64,000 nucleotides of DNA. Source: Qingrenia yutianensis. Lineage in GTDB: Bacteria > Bacillota > Clostridia > UMGS1810. The position numbers were made by a program, and so were the translations under genes. Every line of letters begins with the position of its first letter. Position 1 is the stretch's first letter. The stretch is from positions 1 through 64,000 of the forward strand of contig NZ_JACRTE010000007.1 in the NCBI RefSeq assembly GCF_014385105.1, read 5' to 3'. Positions 53,100 through 60,710 of the stretch are shown here, piece after piece. Under the pieces are notes generated by a model, which was given only the letters and a program-made list of their open reading frames with translations, did no database searches and was not told the origin of the DNA.

Positions 53100-54344
53100 T
53101 TATTCAACCACCGTACCCGTATAGTAAAAATCGAGAATTTTGTACGCGCTGAAGCCCATAAGCGCCATATCGCGCGCACCGCACTGGCTCATTCCGACCC
53201 TGTGGCCGTATCCGCGCCCGCTGAACGTAAAACTTCCTGCGGACGGCAGACCGTCGGCAAAAATGCCGAAATCGCCGTTTACATAATATTCATACGCATT
53301 TTTTCTGAACAAACTCCAGTTTTCCGCGATAGTTCCCGAATTTCCGCCCTTTGCATCTATGGTAAAATACTGGCTTTTCAATCCGAAAACGGTACGTACG
53401 CTGTCGTTTTTGACACTGTATGTTCCGTTGTCGCCGATAATTTCAACCTCGTAAACGGTGTGATTGTCCTCGCCCGTCACTCTTACGTTTTTAATTCTTC
53501 CTATATTTATGCTCCTGTCAAGCAGTTTCTGCGCAACCTCCTCCGCAGAAAGCGTCACCGTCCACGTTCCGTACGACGCGGTTGAATTGACCTCGTAGGG
53601 GTCCTCTTTCGCGGTGAGATAAGGCACACTTCCGCCCCAAACGTATTTTGCGTCCGCGGTATAACCGCCGTCCGACGCGAAGAAAAGCGCCTCGGCAACC
53701 TGACCGTTGTATTTCAAAAGCTGACCGCGCGTCTGATTTACCGCGTCTATCGTGCGCTCCGATTCGGTTGCAATTCCGCCGTAAACCTGGCTTACTGTGG
53801 TGGTGCAGAGGTTAAATCCGTAGGACGAAAACTTATTCCAGTTGCGCACCGCATATGTGCGCGCACATATTGCCTGTGCCTTGAGTGCCTCGATAGGCCA
53901 GGACGGGCTCATCTCCTTGCCGAGAACCGAATACAAATATTCCTCGGTGGGAAGTTTATTTATAACCGTCATTTTTCCGTCCTTCAAAACAAGCTGACAG
54001 TCACCGCGGTAGGCATTGCCCTCGATTTTCAAAAATCCCGCGCCCGGCTTTATTGTCATATCTCCCTCAAACGCCGAAACGCCTTCGATTTCAATTTGAC
54101 CGTCGCCGTTTACAAACGCTCTCACCGACGGAAGCTCAACCGCCATTGTTTGAATAAATTCGCCGTTTTGCTCGTATCCCACAAAAAAACCGCCGTCACA
54201 CGAAAGGTTGACGCTGTTTTTTGCGGTTTGTCCGAAAAACAATCCGAGTTTTATTGTGTCAAACGCGCCGTTTGACGCATAGCATATGGTAGAAAAGGAT
54301 ATAAAAATTATGACAAAGCATATCAAACATACGATTTTTTTCAA
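53100..54344 (-). CDS. spoIID: SpoIID/LytB-domain secreted protein
   Basis: Peptidoglycan-cleaving protein of the SpoIID family, which is needed for engulfment of the forespore. The 414-residue product begins with a signal or membrane segment (KKIVCLICFVIIFISFSTICYA) and has the catalytic block GKEMSPSWPIEALKAQAICARTYAVRNW, the YGGIATESERTIDAVNQTRGQ segment and the closing GRGYGHRVGMSQCGARDMA. The TTG start at 54344 follows GAAGGTG; longer frames are not hydrophobic-first. It could be SpoIID itself or a vegetative paralogue. Confidence 0.88.
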   Translation of the reverse strand: MKKIVCLICFVIIFISFSTICYASNGAFDTIKLGLFFGQTAKNSVNLSCDGGFFVGYEQNGEFIQTMAVELPSVRAFVNGDGQIEIEGVSAFEGDMTIKPGAGFLKIEGNAYRGDCQLVLKDGKMTVINKLPTEEYLYSVLGKEMSPSWPIEALKAQAICARTYAVRNWNKFSSYGFNLCTTTVSQVYGGIATESERTIDAVNQTRGQLLKYNGQVAEALFFASDGGYTADAKYVWGGSVPYLTAKEDPYEVNSTASYGTWTVTLSAEEVAQKLLDRSINIGRIKNVRVTGEDNHTVYEVEIIGDNGTYSVKNDSVRTVFGLKSQYFTIDAKGGNSGTIAENWSLFRKNAYEYYVNGDFGIFADGLPSAGSFTFSGRGYGHRVGMSQCGARDMALMGFSAYKILDFYYTGTVVE

Positions 54345-54402
54345 AACTAACACCTTCAATTTATGTAAAAATTTAATTTCCGATAATATGCAATATATAT
54401 TA

Positions 54403-54431
54403 AGCATAAAATAATACGCAAAATAAGTCAA
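54403..54431 (-). promoter_or_regulatory. spoIID-queA-tgt promoter
   Basis: On the minus strand TTGACT (54426-54431) and TATGCT (54403-54408) are 17 bases apart. The boxes fit the housekeeping sigma factor, so expression may not be limited to sporulation. Confidence 0.55.
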
Positions 54432-54459
54432 GCATTTTCACAAAATTTTAATATAAATG

Positions 54460-54488
54460 TTGACTTATCTTCTTTAAAATGGTATGAT
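54460..54488 (+). promoter_or_regulatory. asd-dapA-dapB promoter
   Basis: TTGACT (54460-54465), 17 bases, TATGAT (54483-54488). The leader is about 48 bases, too short for a lysine riboswitch. Confidence 0.7.
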
Positions 54489-54542
54489 ATGCTAAAGACA
54501 TATAAGATTTTTTAATACAATTTCAAGAGGTGTTTAAAAATT

Positions 54543-55544
54543 ATGAAAAAGTACAAAATCGCAGTTGTCGGCGCAACGGGTATGGTAGGCAGAACGTTCT
54601 TAAAAGTGCTTGAAGAAGTAAAGCTTCCGGCTGAAAGCTACACACTTTTCTCGTCGGCTCGCTCGGCAGGCACACATCTCACCTTTATGGGCAAAGATTA
54701 CGTTGTAAAAGAGCTTACCGAAACCTCGTTTGACGAAGGCTTTGACATTGCGCTTTTCTCGGCAGGCGGTTCGACAAGCGAAAAATTTGCACCTATCGCC
54801 GCAAAAAAAGGCTGTGTTGTTATAGATAATTCCAGCGCGTGGAGAATGGACGACAATGTTCCGCTGGTTGTTCCCGAGGTTAACCCCGACGATATTAAAT
54901 GGAACAAGGGCATTATCGCAAACCCCAACTGCTCCACAATTCAGGCAATGGTTGCGTTAAAACCTTTGCACGACAAATATAAAATCAAACGTGTGGTTTA
55001 CTCCACATATCAGGCAGTGTCGGGCGCGGGTCTTGCCGGCTACAAAGACCTTGAAAACGGCTTAAAAGGCGAGGCTCCCAAGAAATTTCCGCATCAGATT
55101 GCCGGAAACTGTCTGCCTCATATAGACGTATTTCTTCCCAACGGTTACACCAAAGAAGAAATGAAAATGGTCAACGAAACACGCAAAATTCTCGGCGACC
55201 AAAGCATAAAAATCACCGCGACAACCGTTCGCGTGCCTGTGTTTAACAGTCACTCCGAGTCTATCAACGTTGAATTTTACAATCAGTTTGATTTGGACGA
55301 TTTGCGCAAAACGCTTGAAAACGCACCCGGCGTTGTCGTTCAGGACGACGTTGAGCACGACGTTTATCCTCTCGCGCTCGACGCGGCAGGCAAAAACGAA
55401 ACGTTTGTCGGCAGAATAAGACGCGACGAAAGCGTTGAGTCGGGCGTAAACCTCTGGGTTGTTGCCGACAACATAAGAAAAGGCGCGGCGACAAACGCGG
55501 TTCAGATTGCTCAAAAGCTTATCGAGCAGTGGGAAAATAAATAA
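54543..55544 (+). CDS. asd: Aspartate-semialdehyde dehydrogenase
   Basis: Reduces aspartyl phosphate to aspartate semialdehyde, the shared precursor of lysine/diaminopimelate and of homoserine. The 333-residue product has the NADP loop GATGMVGRTFL, the catalytic Cys130 in ANPNCSTIQ, the TYQAVSGAG segment and VPVFNSHSESINVEF. Its substrate comes from lysC, 36 kb away. dapA follows 27 bases later. Confidence 0.97.
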   Translation: MKKYKIAVVGATGMVGRTFLKVLEEVKLPAESYTLFSSARSAGTHLTFMGKDYVVKELTETSFDEGFDIALFSAGGSTSEKFAPIAAKKGCVVIDNSSAWRMDDNVPLVVPEVNPDDIKWNKGIIANPNCSTIQAMVALKPLHDKYKIKRVVYSTYQAVSGAGLAGYKDLENGLKGEAPKKFPHQIAGNCLPHIDVFLPNGYTKEEMKMVNETRKILGDQSIKITATTVRVPVFNSHSESINVEFYNQFDLDDLRKTLENAPGVVVQDDVEHDVYPLALDAAGKNETFVGRIRRDESVESGVNLWVVADNIRKGAATNAVQIAQKLIEQWENK

Positions 55545-55571
55545 ATTTTAATTTTAATGGAGGGGTTTTAA

Positions 55572-56465
55572 GTGAAAAAACCGATTTTCACCGGCTCGGG
55601 AGTTGCCATTATAACTCCGTTTGCAAAAGACGGCTCAATAGATTTTGAAGAACTCGGAAAAATTCTGGAATTTCAGATAGAAAACGAAACCGACGCAATA
55701 ATCATCTGCGGTACGACGGGCGAAAGCGCGGCAATGCCCGACAGCGAGCATTTGTCGGTTATCGACTATACGGTTAAAAAGGTTAACGGCAGAATACCCG
55801 TTATTGCAGGCACGGGAAGCAACGACACCGCGCACGGCATAAACCTTTGCAAAGCCGCGGAAAAACTCGGCGTTGACGGACTTTTGACAGTTACGCCTTA
55901 CTACAACAAAACAACACAGCGCGGACTTGTAAAGCATTTTACGGCGCTTGCAAATTCCGTTAAAATTCCGCTTATTTTATACAACGTTCCGTCGAGAACA
56001 GGGCTTAACATCAAGCCCGACACGCTTTTGGAGCTGTCGAAAGTTGAAAACATCATCGGCATAAAAGAAGCGAGCGGAAACATCACACAGGTTGCGCATA
56101 TGGCGGCAAAATGCCCCGATATGGTTATTTATTCGGGCAACGACGACCAGATTATCCCCATTATGTCGGTGGGCGGACTGGGCGTTATTTCGGTGCTTGC
56201 AAACATCGAGCCGAAAAAAACGCACGATATGTGCCAAAAATTCCTCGACAAAGACACCGAGGGCGCTATGAAACTTCAGCTTGAGGCAATGGAGGTTATC
56301 GACGCACTTTTCTGCGAAGTCAACCCCATTCCCGTAAAAAAAGCTATGAGCCTTATGGGCTACAATACCGACACTTTAAGACTTCCGCTTTGCGAAATCT
56401 CGCCCGAAAACGAGAAATATCTGCGTCGGGCGCTTGTAAATTACGGTATAAAATTAGTTAAATAA
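55572..56465 (+). CDS. dapA: 4-hydroxy-tetrahydrodipicolinate synthase
   Basis: Condenses aspartate semialdehyde with pyruvate, the first committed step to diaminopimelate and lysine. The 297-residue aldolase-type barrel shows the Schiff-base Lys165 in GIKEASGN, Tyr137 in LYNVPSRTG and the GTTGESAAM substrate loop. The start is GTG with GGAGGGG. It sits between asd and dapB. Confidence 0.97.
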   Translation: MKKPIFTGSGVAIITPFAKDGSIDFEELGKILEFQIENETDAIIICGTTGESAAMPDSEHLSVIDYTVKKVNGRIPVIAGTGSNDTAHGINLCKAAEKLGVDGLLTVTPYYNKTTQRGLVKHFTALANSVKIPLILYNVPSRTGLNIKPDTLLELSKVENIIGIKEASGNITQVAHMAAKCPDMVIYSGNDDQIIPIMSVGGLGVISVLANIEPKKTHDMCQKFLDKDTEGAMKLQLEAMEVIDALFCEVNPIPVKKAMSLMGYNTDTLRLPLCEISPENEKYLRRALVNYGIKLVK

Positions 56466-56480
56466 CAGGAGTTTTTACAA

Positions 56481-57236
56481 ATGATTAACGTTATTTTAAG
56501 CGGCTGCAACGGCAAAATGGGAAAGGTTATTTCAAACGCCGTCAAAGACGGCGGAACGGTGAAAATCGTTGCCGGATTTGACATAAACACCGAGAAAAAT
56601 TTCGATTATCCCGTTTTTGACGATTTTGACAAAATAACCGTTCCGGCAAATGTTGTGATAGATTTTTCGCACCCGGCAAACCTTGAAAAAGTGCTTTGTT
56701 ACTGCACGAAAAACAACGTTTCGGCGGTGATTGCCACAACAGGTTTTGACGGTGCGCAGACCGAAAAAATATTTGACGCGGCGAAAAAAATTCCCGTTTT
56801 TTACACGGCGAATATGTCGATCGGCGTAAATCTCATCACTGCGCTTGCACGTCAGGCGGCAAGAGTTTTGCAGGGCAATTTTGATATTGAAATCATCGAA
56901 AAGCACCATAATCAGAAAATCGACGCGCCCAGCGGAACGGCGCTGATGATTGCGGATGAGATTAAAAAGGAGCTTGACGAAACGCCCGAATACGTTTACG
57001 ACCGTCATTCGGTGCGCAAAAAGCGTGATAAAAACGAAATCGGTTTACATTCGGTGCGCGGAGGAAATATTGTCGGCGAGCACACCGTTATTTTTGCCGG
57101 CAATGACGAGGTTGTGGAAATCACACACAAAGCTGCGAGCAAGGAGATTTTCGCGCTCGGCAGCATCAAAGCGGCAAAATTTTTGTCGGGCAAAAGCGCC
57201 GGATTATACAATATGCAAGACATTATGAATATGTAA
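56481..57236 (+). CDS. dapB: 4-hydroxy-tetrahydrodipicolinate reductase
   Basis: Reduces the DapA product with NAD(P)H. The 251-residue protein has the nucleotide loop LSGCNGKMGKV, DFSHP, ATTGFD and the signature EIIEKHHNQKIDAPSGTALMIAD. With asd and dapA it forms a three-gene operon that ends in the terminator at 57257. The later enzymes of the pathway are not in the window. Dipicolinate for spores also branches from here. Confidence 0.97.
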   Translation: MINVILSGCNGKMGKVISNAVKDGGTVKIVAGFDINTEKNFDYPVFDDFDKITVPANVVIDFSHPANLEKVLCYCTKNNVSAVIATTGFDGAQTEKIFDAAKKIPVFYTANMSIGVNLITALARQAARVLQGNFDIEIIEKHHNQKIDAPSGTALMIADEIKKELDETPEYVYDRHSVRKKRDKNEIGLHSVRGGNIVGEHTVIFAGNDEVVEITHKAASKEIFALGSIKAAKFLSGKSAGLYNMQDIMNM

Positions 57237-57256
57237 ATTTTTGAAAAATACCAATG

Positions 57257-57287
57257 AGAACCGCTCAAATGAGCGGTTCTTTTTTTG
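57257..57287 (+). terminator. Terminator of the asd-dapA-dapB operon
   Basis: AGAACCGCTC and GAGCGGTTCT, a perfect 10-bp stem around AAAT, followed by seven T. Confidence 0.9.
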
Positions 57288-57320
57288 CGGAAAATTAGAA
57301 CGGACGATTGGGCAAACAAA

Positions 57321-57350
57321 ACGGGACGATGCGGACATCTTTCCCTACGA
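57321..57350 (+). repeat. Dispersed palindromic repeat, copy 8
   Basis: CGGGACGATG with CATCTTTCCC followed by TACGA. The right arm has decayed at two positions. Confidence 0.6.
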
Positions 57351-57427
57351 TTTGCGAAATATTAACAAACAAAAAATGTTGTCAATCACAAATCGTCAGC
57401 AAACAAAAATCAAAACGGGAGGTTAAT

Positions 57428-57880
57428 ATGGAAACAACGGTAATAAACAAAATCACCGTCACCGACAACGTGGCGCTTGCCGCGCTTTTACCGCCTCGAA
57501 AAATGCCTCACCTTGCGTACACCGTCATAAACACGCTCGCCGAGAACAAAATCCGCCTGCTTATGATGGGCGCGACGCACTCTGACGGCGGTATTATGCT
57601 TGCGGTGAGCGAAGATGCAATTCCCAAAATTCTAAAAATCACGGGCGCGGAAAAGGGCATTTTAACCGCCGTATACGGCGAAAATTCAAAAATTTCACTT
57701 CTCGGCGCAAACCTCGACAACACAGAGTTTATCATTAAAAACATTCTCGACCCGCTGTCGGAATACAACGCGGACGTGCGCCTTATCACCGCGTCGCTGT
57801 ACGAAATTTCGCTTGTTATGCCGTCGTGCAAAACCGCGCCGTTTCTTTTTGAAATTACAAAATTTGCGCACGGCATTTGA
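57428..57880 (+). CDS. Free-standing ACT-like protein next to the dap operon
   Basis: A 150-residue protein I cannot place in a named family. Its layout (strand, then LAYTVINTLAENKIRLLMM as helix and strand, then GGIMLAVSEDAIPKILKI, then a second weaker unit) runs parallel to the two ACT domains of the lysC product of this window. Similar proteins might bind lysine or another amino acid. The kinase part is absent. The ATG follows GGGAGGT. It lies 190 bases after dapB behind a terminator and has its own terminator. The ACT assignment is by pattern only. Confidence 0.65.
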   Translation: METTVINKITVTDNVALAALLPPRKMPHLAYTVINTLAENKIRLLMMGATHSDGGIMLAVSEDAIPKILKITGAEKGILTAVYGENSKISLLGANLDNTEFIIKNILDPLSEYNADVRLITASLYEISLVMPSCKTAPFLFEITKFAHGI

Positions 57881-57931
57881 ATTTTTTTGAATTTTATCAT
57901 TGTTTTTTGCGTTTTCTCCTTGTTTTATGCC

Positions 57932-57971
57932 AAAAAAGGGCGAAAGATTATATCGTTTTGCGCCCTTTTTT
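57932..57971 (+). terminator. Terminator behind the ACT-like gene
   Basis: AAAAAAGGGCG (57932-57942) pairs with CGCCCTTTTTT (57961-57971), an 11-bp stem ending in T residues. It runs directly into the spoIIE promoter. Confidence 0.8.
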
Positions 57972-58004
57972 TGACATATTTTTTTGCAATTTTTCCATTA
58001 TAAT
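57970..58004 (+). promoter_or_regulatory. spoIIE promoter with 22-base spacer
   Basis: TTGACA (57971-57976) and TATAAT (57999-58004) are both consensus but 22 bases apart. No -35-like sequence exists at the normal distance. In Bacillus subtilis the Spo0A-activated spoIIE and spoIIG promoters have 21-22 base spacers. TTTGACA (57970-57976) also differs by one base from the 0A box TTCGACA and overlaps the -35, as expected for Spo0A activation. Confidence 0.7.
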
Positions 58005-58032
58005 AAAGCAAGGCTACCAAGGAGGAATAAAT

Positions 58033-60354
58033 ATGCAAAAACTAAATTTTTTAACGTCCGCAAAAGCACTGCGGTTAAATTTCCCGTCGGCAAAGGAATT
58101 TTCACCGCACAGGGACGAAATTTTAACCGTAATTTTCGGCGCGCTCTGCTCGTTTTCAACAGTTTTCGGCAGTTGTATACCGTTTTGCGCGTCATTTTAT
58201 GCAAGCGGAGAATTTTCGCAAAACACCGTTTTGAAATTTTTGACCCTTGCCGTGTCCGCGGTAATGTCGCTCGGATTTAAACAGGGCATAAAATACATAG
58301 CGCCGATGCTGATTTTTACCGCGGTAAACCTCACGTTTCCGCTGAAACGGACAAGCGCAAAGGCAGGAGTGATGAGCTCGCTTTTGCTTTTGTCGGGCGT
58401 CGCCGCGGCGTATTTCGACTCGTTTCTTTTGTACGATTTGGTGCTGTGCGTAACCGAAGCGTTCGTCGCATTTGTGGGCGTTTTCGTGCTGGACAAGGCG
58501 CTTCCGCTGATTAAAGAATACAAAAAACGCACCGCCGTGTCGCAGGACGAATTTGTGTGCATAACCGCATTTTTCGCCGTTTGCGTGTTTGCATTTTCGC
58601 GTATTCCGCCTGTTTTCGGCATAAGATTGAGCAACATTTTGTGCATACTTTTAATTCTCGTCACCGACAAAAGCGGTGAAATGGGAATAGGCGCGGCAAT
58701 CGGCGTAATTTGCGGAGTTGCCGGCGGTATGAACAATTTCAATTTGAGCGCGACGGTGGGCGCGTTTGCGTTTTCGTCTATGGTTGCCGGATTTTTCAAA
58801 AATTACGGCAAAATCGGCGTGAGCCTCGGGTTTATCCTCGCAAACACCGTGATAACAATATTTCTAAACTCGTCGGGCGAGGTGCTTATAAGCATTTACG
58901 AAATTTTAGCCGCTGTACTTCTTCTTTTTGCTCTGCCGAACAAGGTTTTTGACGCTGCATATGCGTTTTCGGGCAAAATTTCGGCGGCGGACGTAAACGA
59001 AAAAGCGCGCGCAGCGCAGTTTAAAACGGTGGTGAAATCCAAAATTTACGCAATGGCAATGTCGCTCGAGCATCTTGCGAATATGTATTTTACGTCGGAA
59101 AAGGTGAGCGCCGACCTGGAGAAAAAAGACCTTATCGCGTTTTTTGACACCGCGTCGAAAAAGGTGTGCGCCGACTGCTCGATGCGTTTCAACTGCTGGC
59201 AGCACAACTATCAGACCACCTATCAGCATATGCTGAAAATGTTTTCAATCGCCAAACTGAACGGAAAAATTCTTGAAAAACAGCTTCCCGACGGTTTCAA
59301 AGAAACGTGCGTCCGTCAGGAGGAATTTTGCACTGCATTCAACAATATGTACGAGCTTTTTTCGATGTCAAAATTCTGGAAGGGCAAAATTGTTGAGAGC
59401 AAAAACGCCGCGGCAATGCAGCTTAAAGACTTGTCAAAAATAATCAAAAGCACGCTCGACACCACGGACATTGCCATAGACCCGTCCACGCAGAGCGAAA
59501 TTAAAGTTGCGCTTGACAAGCGCGGTATCAGCTCAAAATACGTGTGGGCGGTGACGGGAATGAAGAATGACAATTTTGAAATTACCGTCTGCCTTAAAGG
59601 AAATGCCGAGATTTCGGCAGTGAAAGAGAGCGTGGAGGAGGTTTTGTGCAAAAAGGTGCGCCTCGGCAGAATTTTGAGCGACAACGGCGATATGATGATT
59701 AAATTCTATCCGTCAATGAAATATTCGGTCACGTCGGCGTCGGCGTCAATACCCAAAGACGGCGAGGAAATCTGCGGTGACGCGTGCGTGTCGGTACCGC
59801 TTTGCGGAGGGCATATGCTCGCAGTGAGCGACGGAATGGGCTCGGGCGAGAATGCATCAAATATGAGCACAAGCGCTGTCAGCCTGTTAAAGCGGTTTTT
59901 CGAGGCGGGCTTTGACGCAGGGGCGGCGCTCAACATCATAAACTCGGCGCTTATGCTCAAAAGCAACTCCGAAATTTTTGCTACGCTCGACCTTTGCGCC
60001 GTTGATATGGAACGCGGAATTGCGCATTTTATAAAAGTCGGCGGTTCGGCAAGCTACATTAAAAACGGCAAAAATGTGGAAAAAGTGGAATTTTCGTCAC
60101 TGCCCGTCGGCATTCTGATGAACGTTGAAAAGAAAGCGTGCGTGAAAAATCTTAACCGTCAAAGCGCTGTGATTATGCTTACCGACGGGGTTTCCGACGC
60201 GTTTGAAAGCGAGGAAAAACTCATCTCGGCGATAAAAGATGCGGACGGCTCCGACGCAAAAGAGCTTGCGCAGACGATTTTAAAATCGGCGCTTAATAAA
60301 CAAAACGGCGCACCAAAAGACGATATGACGGTTTTGTGCGCGCTGGTTAGCTGA
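58033..60354 (+). CDS. spoIIE: Stage II sporulation protein E
   Basis: Membrane phosphatase that dephosphorylates the anti-anti-sigma factor SpoIIAA and so switches on sigma-F in the forespore. The 773-residue protein has about ten membrane helices (45-330), a cysteine-bearing middle region (KVCADCSMRFNCWQHN) and a PP2C-type phosphatase domain at the end with GDACVS, AVSDGMGSGENAS, FATLDLCAVD and MLTDGVSD metal-site motifs. The ATG at 58033 follows GGAGGA; upstream extensions lie before the promoter. Confidence 0.96.
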   Translation: MQKLNFLTSAKALRLNFPSAKEFSPHRDEILTVIFGALCSFSTVFGSCIPFCASFYASGEFSQNTVLKFLTLAVSAVMSLGFKQGIKYIAPMLIFTAVNLTFPLKRTSAKAGVMSSLLLLSGVAAAYFDSFLLYDLVLCVTEAFVAFVGVFVLDKALPLIKEYKKRTAVSQDEFVCITAFFAVCVFAFSRIPPVFGIRLSNILCILLILVTDKSGEMGIGAAIGVICGVAGGMNNFNLSATVGAFAFSSMVAGFFKNYGKIGVSLGFILANTVITIFLNSSGEVLISIYEILAAVLLLFALPNKVFDAAYAFSGKISAADVNEKARAAQFKTVVKSKIYAMAMSLEHLANMYFTSEKVSADLEKKDLIAFFDTASKKVCADCSMRFNCWQHNYQTTYQHMLKMFSIAKLNGKILEKQLPDGFKETCVRQEEFCTAFNNMYELFSMSKFWKGKIVESKNAAAMQLKDLSKIIKSTLDTTDIAIDPSTQSEIKVALDKRGISSKYVWAVTGMKNDNFEITVCLKGNAEISAVKESVEEVLCKKVRLGRILSDNGDMMIKFYPSMKYSVTSASASIPKDGEEICGDACVSVPLCGGHMLAVSDGMGSGENASNMSTSAVSLLKRFFEAGFDAGAALNIINSALMLKSNSEIFATLDLCAVDMERGIAHFIKVGGSASYIKNGKNVEKVEFSSLPVGILMNVEKKACVKNLNRQSAVIMLTDGVSDAFESEEKLISAIKDADGSDAKELAQTILKSALNKQNGAPKDDMTVLCALVS

Positions 60355-60432
60355 AAAAGTATAAATAGTAAAAATTTGGTTATTATAATTATATAGAAAA
60401 TTATGTAATTATATGTTACGGGAGGATAAAAT

Positions 60433-60666
60433 ATGCCGTTTAACAATCAAGCGGATTTCGGGAAATTTAATGTACCGAAAAGCAAAAAGAACAGCGCAAA
60501 ACAGCGCAAAACCGCCGATATAATTTCGCAGGCGGAGGAAATTGTAAACGCGTTTGCGTTAAAAAGTGAAAATTTATATAAAAAAGACAAACGGCGGATT
60601 TTCCCGTTTGCCGTCGGCGCGCTTGTTATTTTCGGCATAACGGCGCTGATTATGAAGTTTTTGTAA
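60433..60666 (+). CDS. Small tail-anchored membrane protein
   Basis: An unrecognised 77-residue protein: a charged, Lys- and Asn-rich first half, a short helix (ADIISQAEEIVNAFAL) and a C-terminal hydrophobic segment (FPFAVGALVIFGITALIMKFL) that should anchor it with the N terminus in the cytoplasm. The ribosome site GGGAGGAT is strong. It follows spoIIE by 78 bases, with a TATAAT at 60384 that has no good -35, so it may be sporulation-linked, but that is only positional. Confidence 0.7.
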   Translation: MPFNNQADFGKFNVPKSKKNSAKQRKTADIISQAEEIVNAFALKSENLYKKDKRRIFPFAVGALVIFGITALIMKFL

Positions 60667-60670
60667 ATTT

Positions 60671-60700
60671 AAAAGGCACTTGCTTTTGCAAGTGCCTTTT
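60671..60700. terminator. Two-way terminator between the small membrane gene and the subtilase
   Basis: AAAAGGCACTTGC and GCAAGTGCCTTTT pair perfectly (13 bp) around TTTT. It can serve both converging genes. Confidence 0.88.
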
Positions 60701-60710
60701 GTGCTATTCT

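Noticed and set aside
52593..53585. 330-residue plus-strand frame over queA and spoIID
   Set aside because: It crosses the gap between two real minus-strand genes and matches no family.
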